This document shows positions 1-4,927 of a DNA stretch of 5,126 nt, piece by piece (position 1 is the first letter of the stretch; each line of letters opens with the position of its first letter). The stretch is from the NCBI GenBank assembly GCA_025457985.1, contig JALOTI010000186.1:1-5126 (forward strand). Direction: 5' to 3'. Under the pieces are notes generated by a model. The model was not told where the DNA came from. It was given only the letters and a program-made list of their open reading frames with translations, and did no database searches. Made by a program: the position numbers and the translations under genes. The stretch comes from Leptospira sp. Lineage in GTDB: Bacteria; Spirochaetota; Leptospiria; Leptospirales; Leptospiraceae.

Positions 1-382
1 TTTTAAGATGAAAGGTGTTGCACCAAACCTTATGGGTCTTGGTCAAGCAGAAGCGACTCTTGGTCTACTTGAAGAAGTGGGCGAAAAAGTTGAAAACATC
101 GACGTAATCGAAATCCACGAAGCTTTCGCTGCAACGGCAGTTGCGGCTTTGGAAGAAATCAAAATCCGAACTGGTTTTGATTGGGAAAAGAACTTTGATG
201 CAAAAAAAATCAATCCAAATGGTGGATCAATCGCCATTGGACACCCATTTGGTGCAACAGGAGTTCGACTTCTCCACAACGCCATCATGGACTTTCAAGA
301 GAACAAAGATGCGAAAAAGGTTCTCGTGACTGCTTGTGCTCATGGTGGAATCGCAGGATCGATGATCGTAGAAAGACCATAA
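1..382 (+). CDS. FadI-type thiolase (acetyl-CoA C-acyltransferase), 3' end only
   Basis: This is the C-terminal part of a thiolase, which carries out CoA-dependent cleavage of 3-ketoacyl-CoA (or the reverse condensation) in the cytosol. The reading frame is open from base 2, so the gene begins before the window; the ATG at base 8 is internal. About 126 residues are visible. Numbering from that ATG, HEAFAA lies at 37-42, the thiolase signature NGGSIAIGHPFGATG at 71-85 with catalytic His79, and the second catalytic cysteine is Cys110 in CAHGG. Having HEAF rather than NEAF, and C-A-x-G-G rather than C-x-G-G-G, is the pattern of the FadI/trifunctional-beta branch and not of classical AtoB. The role is therefore probably fatty-acid beta-oxidation. 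The exact substrate cannot be told from this fragment. The gene ends with TAA and is followed by an intrinsic terminator. Confidence 0.93.
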   Translation, partial: FKMKGVAPNLMGLGQAEATLGLLEEVGEKVENIDVIEIHEAFAATAVAALEEIKIRTGFDWEKNFDAKKINPNGGSIAIGHPFGATGVRLLHNAIMDFQENKDAKKVLVTACAHGGIAGSMIVERP

Positions 383-399
383 AACAGATCGATTGAGAT

Positions 400-435
400 A
401 AGGTCTGCATCTAACTATAGTTATCTGCAGACCTT
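400..435. repeat. 36-bp imperfect palindrome after the thiolase gene
   Basis: Outer arms AAGGTCTGCA (400-409) and TGCAGACCTT (426-435) are perfect reverse complements. Inside them, after a 2-by-2 mismatch, is the perfect palindrome TAACTATAGTTA (412-423). As RNA it would fold into a long two-part hairpin. It lacks a T-run directly after the stem (GTTAAAC follows), so on its own it is not a standard terminator. It may stabilise the 3' end of the thiolase mRNA, act together with the terminator 18 bp downstream, or bind a dimeric protein. Confidence 0.7.
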
Positions 436-451
436 GTTAAACAAAAAACGA

Positions 452-478
452 GAAGCCAAGGGAAACCTTGGCTTTTTT
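452..478 (+). terminator. Intrinsic terminator of the thiolase gene, possibly bidirectional
   Basis: Stem AGCCAAGG (454-461), tetraloop GAAA (462-465) and stem CCTTGGCT (466-473) are followed by a run of T to 478. The preceding A bases can extend the stem. It fits the end of the plus-strand thiolase transcript. On the minus strand the same hairpin is followed, after a few bases, by a T-run (from the A-run at 443-448), so it may also end the chpI-chpK transcript arriving from the right. Confidence 0.88.
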
Positions 479-497
479 ATTTAAAGTAGGAACGTTG

Positions 498-708
498 GTG
501 AAAAATTAAAGAATCACCTGCAACAATTTTGTTTAAGCTTATCCTCGTTTCTTCCGTTCTGGCACTTGCACTTCCGGAGACCTTCTACCACAGTAAATAC
601 AAGCGGATGTTATTTGGGCAGAACATCACTCAAGTGAAAGAACAATTCGAATTCCCTCTTCGATTTTTTTCATACTTTTGGATTTTAATTCAGATACCTT
701 GCTTATAA
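498..708 (+). pseudogene. Possible decayed 5' end of a membrane or secreted protein gene
   Basis: The plus frame is open from 502 to a TAA at 706-708 but has no normal start. A GTG at 498-500, a few bases after TAGGA, is one frame off and stops after two more codons. Removing one base from the A5 run at 501-505 would join that GTG to the open frame. The joined product would start with a short charged N-terminus, then a hydrophobic stretch (TILFKLILVSSVLALALP) and a hydrophilic part (ETFYHSKYKRMLFGQN), which resembles a signal peptide or membrane anchor. From 626 on, the frame only runs antisense through chpK, so any true gene content probably ends near 625. This could be the start of a gene cut off where the toxin module sits. 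It could also be chance; I do not recognise a family. Confidence 0.2.
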
Positions 709-967
709 ATCTTTCTCGATCCAAGGTCACAATTTGTGAAACATTTACGACGGAATCTTTGGGAAGGTTCGTATCTTTTCGTGTTAGGATAACATTGGCA
801 GGAGCCTCCGCCAGATTCATATTTGTAGTCAATGGAACGACGACAATAGTATTAATATTACTTTCATTAAAGGAGTCATTTTGAACTATCAAAACGGGCC
901 TTTTGAATCCTGGTTCACTTCCAAAGGGAATTCCTAGATCGACCCACCAGATTTCACCACGAATCAT
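626..967 (-). CDS. chpK: MazF/PemK-family toxin ChpK (mRNA endoribonuclease)
   Basis: The 113-residue protein has the usual length and full motif order of the MazF/PemK family, whose members cut mRNA at short sequence motifs and stop growth when free of antitoxin. The N-terminus MIRGEIWWVDL (1-11) is followed by GSEPGFKRPVLIVQND (16-31), with the conserved family Arg at position 23. VVVPLTTN (42-49) follows, carrying the conserved Thr at 47 or 48, then DSVVNVSQIVTLDRERF. No key residue appears lost, so the toxin should be active. The start codon lies inside the end of chpI with a 14-nt overlap, so its translation is probably coupled to that of the antitoxin. I see only a weak purine-rich site ahead of the ATG. 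From memory it closely resembles ChpK of Leptospira interrogans; mazF would be the general name. Confidence 0.93.
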   Translation of the reverse strand: MIRGEIWWVDLGIPFGSEPGFKRPVLIVQNDSFNESNINTIVVVPLTTNMNLAEAPANVILTRKDTNLPKDSVVNVSQIVTLDRERFISKVSELKSKSMKKIEEGIRIVLSLE

Positions 968-1202
968 TTTCTAAACTTTTTCTTAGGTTCGATACGGAAA
1001 CATGGGGAGTAATACTTTCGTTTCTATTCAATGGATTTGAATAAACTTCATTTAGTTTCTCAGTAATTTTTTCTTTTGAGTGATTTTGTATAAACTCTTC
1101 TAGAGCTTTCGCAAATAACTGACTTCTCGGAATTCCTAGCTTTTTTGCAGTCTTCTCAGCCAAAACAAAGAGATCATCTGGTATTGATATCGCTGTCTTC
1201 AT
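954..1202 (-). CDS. chpI: Ribbon-helix-helix antitoxin ChpI
   Basis: This is an 82-residue antitoxin paired with the MazF-type toxin that follows it. Residues 3-45 form a ribbon-helix-helix DNA-binding domain: the short strand TAISIPDDLF (3-12), a first helix through LAEKTAKKLG, the turn IPRSQ (24-28) and a second helix FAKALEEFIQ (30-39). The C-terminal part, from about residue 45 to SLENDSW at the end, is polar and low in hydrophobic residues. This is typical of the flexible tail that wraps around and blocks a MazF toxin. The family normally represses its own promoter as a dimer or together with the toxin. The start is supported by a sigma-70 type promoter ending 6 nt upstream of the ATG; no convincing ribosome-binding site is present, which suggests leaderless translation. 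From memory the N-terminus is very like ChpI of L. interrogans. Confidence 0.92.
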   Translation of the reverse strand: MKTAISIPDDLFVLAEKTAKKLGIPRSQLFAKALEEFIQNHSKEKITEKLNEVYSNPLNRNESITPHVSVSNLRKSLENDSW

Positions 1203-1208
1203 AATTAG

Positions 1209-1237
1209 AGTATAACCTTGGTATTACCACTTTTCAA
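1209..1237 (-). promoter_or_regulatory. chpI-chpK promoter, probably giving a leaderless mRNA
   Basis: On the minus strand TTGAAA (1232-1237) and TATACT (1209-1214) are separated by exactly 17 bp, each one or two bases from the sigma-70 consensus. Only 6 nt (CTAATT) lie between the -10 box and the A of the chpI ATG at 1202, so transcription should begin at or next to the start codon. Confidence 0.65.
1219..1229. promoter_or_regulatory. Candidate ChpI autoregulatory operator
   Basis: The 11-bp inverted repeat TGGTA-T-TACCA sits in the spacer between the -35 and -10 boxes of the chpI promoter. Ribbon-helix-helix antitoxins usually bind short palindromes at their own promoters, so this position fits autorepression. 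Binding is inferred from position and symmetry only. Confidence 0.45.
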
Positions 1238-1279
1238 GGATTTTTCTCCAATACATTCTATTTTGATAGTATGTAATCT

Positions 1280-1903
1280 CTACTTAGAGAGCAGTCGTTG
1301 AATCAAAAAATCGAGAGACGTCTCAAAGAAAATCTCCATTTCCTTTAGTTTTCGTTTGGGTTTATTTCTCTCCGCAAAATAAGCCATTGAATACCCGTGC
1401 AAATAATCGATCAATATATCTCGAATGAGCGTAGCTTTTGTTCGGTCCTTTTCCATAACAGATATGGATAAGACCAAAACATCATTGTATTCCTTCAATT
1501 TGGGAATATCGTTGTAGCCATGGTTTAAGAGATACATACAGCTGTTTGGGTATTGTAAAAAAAAATCGCGGTAGGAAGTGAGTAACCCCATAACTCGTTT
1601 TACAACCCCATTCCTTTCTTTGGCTTTTGTACGGGATATCTTCCTTGAAGCAAGCGCTCCGAAAGATTCCATACCACCTGAGTGCTGACCCAAATCCGCC
1701 ACAGGTTCCCAAACAAAGCCTTCAAACACCTTCTCTATAGAAGCATGAATCAAGTTTTCTTTAGATGGATAGTAGTGGTAGACTGCCATAGGATCTACAT
1801 CTAATTTTTTAGCAAGCCCACGCATCGAAAAACCGTTCCAACCTTCCTTTTCCAAGGTTTGGATTGCGATTTTTAGGATTTTGGTATTCGTCAAATCTGC
1901 CAT
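1280..1903 (-). CDS. TetR/AcrR-family transcriptional regulator
   Basis: The 207-residue protein has normal TetR length and layout. The N-terminal DNA-binding domain covers about residues 5-52. Its helix-turn-helix is at 25-45 (FSMRGLAKKLDVDPMAVYHYY), followed by the typical PSKENLI (46-52). The rest is a helical ligand-binding and dimerisation domain with several aromatic and Cys/Met residues (such as NSCMYLL); the ligand cannot be predicted. A GAGG site (minus strand, 1908-1911) lies 4 nt before the ATG and supports this start. It is transcribed away from the reductase and transhydrogenase genes. The shared upstream region carries two identical-type palindromes, so it probably represses itself and those genes until a ligand binds. 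chpI lies 77 bp downstream on the same strand but has its own promoter. No clear terminator is visible after the stop. Confidence 0.93.
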   Translation of the reverse strand: MADLTNTKILKIAIQTLEKEGWNGFSMRGLAKKLDVDPMAVYHYYPSKENLIHASIEKVFEGFVWEPVADLGQHSGGMESFGALASRKISRTKAKERNGVVKRVMGLLTSYRDFFLQYPNSCMYLLNHGYNDIPKLKEYNDVLVLSISVMEKDRTKATLIRDILIDYLHGYSMAYFAERNKPKRKLKEMEIFFETSLDFLIQRLLSK

Positions 1904-1919
1904 TTTGCCTCAATTGAAA

Positions 1920-1948
1920 ATTAATGCCACAATCATCACAACTTGCAA
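1920..1948 (-). promoter_or_regulatory. Candidate tetR promoter
   Basis: On the minus strand TTGCAA (1943-1948) and ATTAAT (1920-1925) are 17 bp apart, placing a start about 10 nt or so ahead of the tetR ATG. The -35 box is itself palindromic and can also serve the plus-strand promoter. Operator 1 lies just upstream. The -10 match is moderate (4 of 6). Confidence 0.35.
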
Positions 1949-1970
1949 TACTTTTTCTACATCGTAGAAT
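1943..1970 (+). promoter_or_regulatory. Candidate promoter for the reductase-sthA direction
   Basis: TTGCAA (1943-1948) and TAGAAT (1965-1970) are 16 bp apart on the plus strand. The -10 box overlaps the right arm of operator 1, so a TetR dimer bound there would block RNA polymerase. The resulting leader before the reductase ATG would be long, about 155 nt; the alternative at 2034-2062 would give a shorter one. Confidence 0.35.
1955..1969. promoter_or_regulatory. TetR operator 1 (TTCTAC-ATC-GTAGAA)
   Basis: This is a perfect 6-bp inverted repeat around a 3-bp centre, a size and form expected for a TetR dimer. A second copy with one base changed in the centre lies 62 bp away (2017-2031). Two such copies in the region between a tetR gene and a divergent gene is strong positional evidence for operator function. 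Confidence 0.72.
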
Positions 1971-2016
1971 TTATTCTTGATCAAAAATGTTAATCAATAG
2001 TTCAATAGATTTATAT

Positions 2017-2031
2017 TTCTACAGCGTAGAA
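2017..2031. promoter_or_regulatory. TetR operator 2 (TTCTAC-AGC-GTAGAA)
   Basis: Both arms are identical to those of operator 1; only the middle base triplet differs (AGC instead of ATC). The centres are 62 bp apart, close to six helical turns, so the two dimers would lie on about the same DNA face. It ends 2 bp before a possible -35 box at 2034. Confidence 0.72.
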
Positions 2032-2033
2032 TT

Positions 2034-2062
2034 TTATCAGAAATAAATTATCAAAATAGAAT
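2034..2062 (+). promoter_or_regulatory. Alternative promoter for the reductase gene
   Basis: TTATCA (2034-2039) and TAGAAT (2057-2062) are 17 bp apart, with 4 of 6 and 5 of 6 consensus matches. A start near 2069 would leave a leader of roughly 64 nt. Operator 2 lies directly upstream. Which of the two plus-strand candidates is used cannot be settled by sequence. Confidence 0.35.
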
Positions 2063-2132
2063 CTCAACAGGTGAAAAAGATCGAGTTCCGATTTAGTTTT
2101 TTATCCGTTTTCAGTGATGTAAGGAGGCTTTT

Positions 2133-2690
2133 ATGATCGAATATATTGGATATATTGCGACGAGTTTGGATGGGAAGATCGCAACTGATGACGGAGGTTT
2201 GGATTGGTTACTGGATCCAAAATACAATCTTCCAGATGAAGATTTTGGATACAGAACGTTTTTTGATTCTGTGGATTGCCTGATTATGGGTAAAAATACC
2301 TTCCTAAAGGTTTTGGAGTTTCCTGAGTATCCTTATGGAGAGAAACCGGTGTGGGTTCTATCCAAATCAAAAATTACGATTCCTACCAACTTACAAGCGT
2401 TTGTAAGGCGGCATATGGGCTCCATTTTGGAGTTAGACGATATTTTGCAAAAGGAAGGAAACACCAAACGAGCCTATGTGGACGGAGGAAAAGTGATCTC
2501 CTCTTTTGTAGAATTAGGACTTCTTAGTAAGATTATAATAACTATGATTCCTGTTTTGATTGGGAAGGGCATTCCTCTTTGGGATTTGAGTTCAGAAGAA
2601 ACCATTCCTCTCAACTGTCAGGGCTCACAGCGTTTTTCCAATGGTTTTGTCCAACAAACCTATTCCCTCCAAAAGAATCTTTCGAATTGA
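2133..2690 (+). CDS. Dihydrofolate reductase-family (RibD C-terminal-like) NADPH reductase
   Basis: The 185-residue protein belongs to the RibD-C/DHFR-like superfamily, stand-alone cytosolic NADPH-dependent reductases such as the YwjB/YyaP type, mostly of unknown substrate. It opens with strand IEYIGYIATSLDGKIAT (2-18). LIMGKNTF (50-57) corresponds to the G-R/K-x-T-F/Y nucleotide-binding element. Further on, YVDGGKVISSFVELGLL contains the conserved GG pair, and IIITMIPVLIGKGIPLW is the typical C-terminal IP-V-L-x-G-x-G-x-x-L/LW motif. The length is normal for the family. AAGGAGG at 2121-2127, 5 nt before the ATG, is a near-perfect ribosome-binding site and fixes the start. It is divergent from tetR and 56 bp ahead of sthA, probably in one operon. 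It is not a classical folA and there is no deaminase domain, so a role in riboflavin synthesis should not be assumed. Confidence 0.88.
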   Translation: MIEYIGYIATSLDGKIATDDGGLDWLLDPKYNLPDEDFGYRTFFDSVDCLIMGKNTFLKVLEFPEYPYGEKPVWVLSKSKITIPTNLQAFVRRHMGSILELDDILQKEGNTKRAYVDGGKVISSFVELGLLSKIIITMIPVLIGKGIPLWDLSSEETIPLNCQGSQRFSNGFVQQTYSLQKNLSN

Positions 2691-2746
2691 TTTGACGGAT
2701 TTTTTAGTATCATTAGCGTCACTTCCGAACTTGCGAGGTTTCGCCT

Positions 2747-4165
2747 ATGGAGAACTTTGACTTTGATTTGATTGTGATCGGTGGAGGTCCCGCCGGGGAA
2801 AAGGCTGCCGCCAAGGCATCATACTTTGGAAAAAAAGTAGCTCTTATTGAAAAGGCTATGTATCCAGGTGGCGCGGGTGTTCATACGGGGACTCTGCCAT
2901 CTAAGACTCTTAAGGAAACTGCACTCTTTCTCTCCGGAAAAAATGATAAAGGAATCTTTGGTGTAGACAAAGATCTGAAACGAAATGTTTCGATCGAAGA
3001 TTTTTTCTATCGAAGGAATTATGTAACCGAATCCGAAACCAAAGCGATCAATTCCAATTTAGATAAACATAAAATTCAAGTCTTCCATGGTTTGGCAGAA
3101 ATTCAGGATCCACATACGGTAGAAGTTTCCATTTCAAACTCCGATGAAAAGAAGCAAGTTACTGGAGAATTTATTCTCATTTGTACAGGCTCCCTGCCCC
3201 ATAGACCACCTGAAATCCCATTCGATGGAATTCGGATCCACGATTCCGATACGATCTTAGAACTAAAAAAATTTCCAAAATCCTTATGCGTATTAGGTGC
3301 CGGAGTCATTGGTTGTGAATATACGACAATCTTCGCATCTCTTGGTATACCTGTTTATCTCGTAGATACCAAAGATGAGATCCTTCCCTTTTTAGATTCA
3401 GAAATCACGACCGAGTTAGTCCGTATTATGAGGAATGATGGAATCCAAGTTATTTTTAATTCGGGGGTATCTCGAATCGAAAGGTCTGATCGAGAGGAAC
3501 AAAATCACAAAATCCATTTAACTACAGGTGAAATATTGGAAGTGGATATGTTTTTGTTTGCGGCGGGGAGATCAGGTAATACAAAGGGACTCGGACTGGG
3601 TCGGGTGGGATTACAAGCCAACAAACGGGGAACAATCGATGTGACTGACCACTACCAAACAAAGGTTCCATCCATTTATGCCGTAGGCGATGTGATCGGA
3701 TTCCCTGCTCTGGCAAGTACAAGTATGGACCAAGGGAGAATTGCTGCAACCCATATGTTTACCACCGGTGGGATGAAAGAATTATATCAGATTTTTCCAT
3801 ATGGAATTTATACAATTCCCGAAGTATCAATGGTCGGAATCACCGAGAAAGAAGCTATTCAGAAGCAAATTCCTGTTATGTGTGGTAAATCGAAATATGA
3901 GAATATGGCAAGAGGGAAAATCCTAGGCTCTTCGTTTGGGTTTTTGAAACTTGTCTTCCACAAAGAAAGTGCTCAGGTTTTGGGTGTTCATATCATTGGG
4001 AATTTGGCTACCGAAATCATCCACTATGGGATGACTTTGGTATCTGAGAAAAAAACATTACACGATGTCATTGCGGCACCATTCAATTATCCCACCTTAC
4101 ATGATTTATATAAATATGCAGCGTACGATGGACTTGGCAATCTCAATGGTCATAAAGTGAAATAA
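2747..4165 (+). CDS. sthA: Soluble pyridine nucleotide transhydrogenase (Si-specific)
   Basis: This 472-residue cytosolic flavoprotein should transfer hydride between NADH and NADPH without a proton gradient, keeping the two pools in balance. It has the two-dinucleotide-domain fold of the lipoamide dehydrogenase/glutathione reductase family. The FAD site is GGGPAGEKAAAKA (12-24), the NAD site GAGVIGCEY (184-192) and the second FAD motif YAVGDVIG (311-318). The dimer domain ends with FNYPTLHDLY (446-455). Stretches such as GAGVIGCEYTTIF, YQTKVPSIYAVGDVIG, DQGRIAA and PYGIYTIPEVSMVG follow E. coli SthA closely. In the active-site region GGAGVHTGTLPSK (41-53) both disulfide cysteine positions are replaced (Gly44, Thr49), so it cannot be a disulfide reductase. 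E. coli SthA as I recall it keeps the first Cys. GAGG at 2735-2738, 8 nt before the ATG, supports the start. The gene ends 25 bp from the convergent SH3 gene, with no terminator hairpin visible. Confidence 0.92.
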   Translation: MENFDFDLIVIGGGPAGEKAAAKASYFGKKVALIEKAMYPGGAGVHTGTLPSKTLKETALFLSGKNDKGIFGVDKDLKRNVSIEDFFYRRNYVTESETKAINSNLDKHKIQVFHGLAEIQDPHTVEVSISNSDEKKQVTGEFILICTGSLPHRPPEIPFDGIRIHDSDTILELKKFPKSLCVLGAGVIGCEYTTIFASLGIPVYLVDTKDEILPFLDSEITTELVRIMRNDGIQVIFNSGVSRIERSDREEQNHKIHLTTGEILEVDMFLFAAGRSGNTKGLGLGRVGLQANKRGTIDVTDHYQTKVPSIYAVGDVIGFPALASTSMDQGRIAATHMFTTGGMKELYQIFPYGIYTIPEVSMVGITEKEAIQKQIPVMCGKSKYENMARGKILGSSFGFLKLVFHKESAQVLGVHIIGNLATEIIHYGMTLVSEKKTLHDVIAAPFNYPTLHDLYKYAAYDGLGNLNGHKVK

Positions 4166-4171
4166 ATTTGG

Positions 4172-4198
4172 AACCACGGATACACAGAGATCAAGGAG
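4172..4198. repeat. Short sequence like a widespread dispersed 'ACCACGGA-ACACAGAG' motif
   Basis: The gap between the convergent stops reads AACCACGGATACACAGAG and then ATCAAGGAG. It resembles a degenerate short sequence (ACCACAGAGACACAGAG-like) that I recall occurring between genes in many bacterial genomes, Leptospira included. It also supplies the last codons and stop of the SH3 gene. The identification rests on memory of the pattern and only one copy is in the window. Confidence 0.25.
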
Positions 4199-4862
4199 TT
4201 CGTCTGAAAATGACCACTCCATTTTCATCCTTGTAGATGGAATTCATAACCATACCGAAACCTTCACCAAACTCTCCGCTAGGTTCCAATTTAAGTGTTT
4301 TGGACTGTACTTCTTTGCAGGCCCTTCCAATCAGAAATAATTCTTCCATAGAAATCCCAGGAAAGTACAAATCCCAAGTGGAACCTCCTTCAGTGAGATA
4401 CAGAATATTTGAACCAAATCGAATGGCAGATCTACCTTCGTAATCACCTGCAGGAACGGTTTCTTCTTTGCCCTTGCCGAAGGTTTTTGTGATGTAATCT
4501 TTGAAACTTTTGCAACCTTTTGGGGGAGCTTTGAACTCGCTCAAATAGCCGTCAAAGGCAAATCCTGTCTTTTTATTGTAAGTGATTTCGGCCCAGTAGC
4601 CAGAGATACCATCGGCGGTCATCGGATTTTCCGTGAGACGGACACCCACCTTTACCTTGGCTCCAAAGGGGATCAAAATCAATTTTTTTCCTGAGGGAGA
4701 GGCATTGTCTCTTAGATTTAACCCCCGTTCTGTGATGACATAAAGCTCGGAGCCTGGTTGGTAGTCTCCAATGGCAAATATTTCCATTGAAAATAGAAAG
4801 ATGAGGATACATAACGTTATCCTAAACTTTTTCCCTGAGAACAATTTCCGATGAAATGTCAT
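4191..4862 (-). CDS. Exported SH3-domain protein of unknown function
   Basis: The 223-residue protein starts with a signal peptide: basic residues at 5-14 (RKLFSGKKFR), a hydrophobic core at 15-29 and probable cleavage after Ala30 (IFA-IGD). There is no lipobox, so a periplasmic location is likely. Residues 40-110 look like a bacterial SH3 (SH3b) domain: LYVITERGLNLRDNAS, then IPFGAKVKV and the closing GYWAEITYNKKTGFAFDGYLS. The W at 90 and the G-x-L-R/N-x-R-D/S pattern are characteristic. The C-terminal half (about 115-223) is not recognised; it contains two cysteines (117 and 182) that could form a disulfide in the periplasm. GGAAAGGA (minus strand, 4868-4875) 5 nt before the ATG supports this start. 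Such domains often bind cell-wall peptides, but no enzyme domain is present here and no function is claimed. Confidence 0.8.
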   Translation of the reverse strand: MTFHRKLFSGKKFRITLCILIFLFSMEIFAIGDYQPGSELYVITERGLNLRDNASPSGKKLILIPFGAKVKVGVRLTENPMTADGISGYWAEITYNKKTGFAFDGYLSEFKAPPKGCKSFKDYITKTFGKGKEETVPAGDYEGRSAIRFGSNILYLTEGGSTWDLYFPGISMEELFLIGRACKEVQSKTLKLEPSGEFGEGFGMVMNSIYKDENGVVIFRRTP

Positions 4863-4889
4863 GTAATTCCTTTCCCCACTTAGGTTGGA

Positions 4890-4918
4890 AAGGTAATCAT
4901 ATATAAAAAAAATGTCAA
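4890..4918 (-). promoter_or_regulatory. Possible promoter of the SH3-domain gene
   Basis: A perfect TTGACA (minus strand, 4913-4918) is followed by a T-rich and TATATAT stretch. At 17 bp the -10 would be TACCTT (4890-4895), a poor match; TATGAT lies only 11 bp away. It sits in the 65-bp gap between the upstream gene's stop and the SH3 ATG, so separate transcription is possible but not certain. Confidence 0.3.
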
Positions 4919-4927
4919 TCTATTACA

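Noticed and set aside
365..373. ATCGTAGAA, matching the right half of TetR operator 1
   Set aside because: It has no opposing arm and encodes the last residues of the thiolase.
1277..1290. Hairpin TCTCT-ACTT-AGAGA at the tetR stop, as a possible terminator
   Set aside because: The stem is only 5 bp, it overlaps the coding end, and no T-run follows on the minus strand.
1924..1980. Short plus-strand reading frame starting at 1924 in the divergent region
   Set aside because: It has 18 codons, no ribosome-binding site, and runs through the operator and promoter elements.
2692..2713. TTGACG and TATCAT ahead of sthA as a separate promoter
   Set aside because: The boxes are only 10 bp apart, and other pairings give poor matches or a 15-bp spacer, so co-transcription with the reductase gene is more likely.
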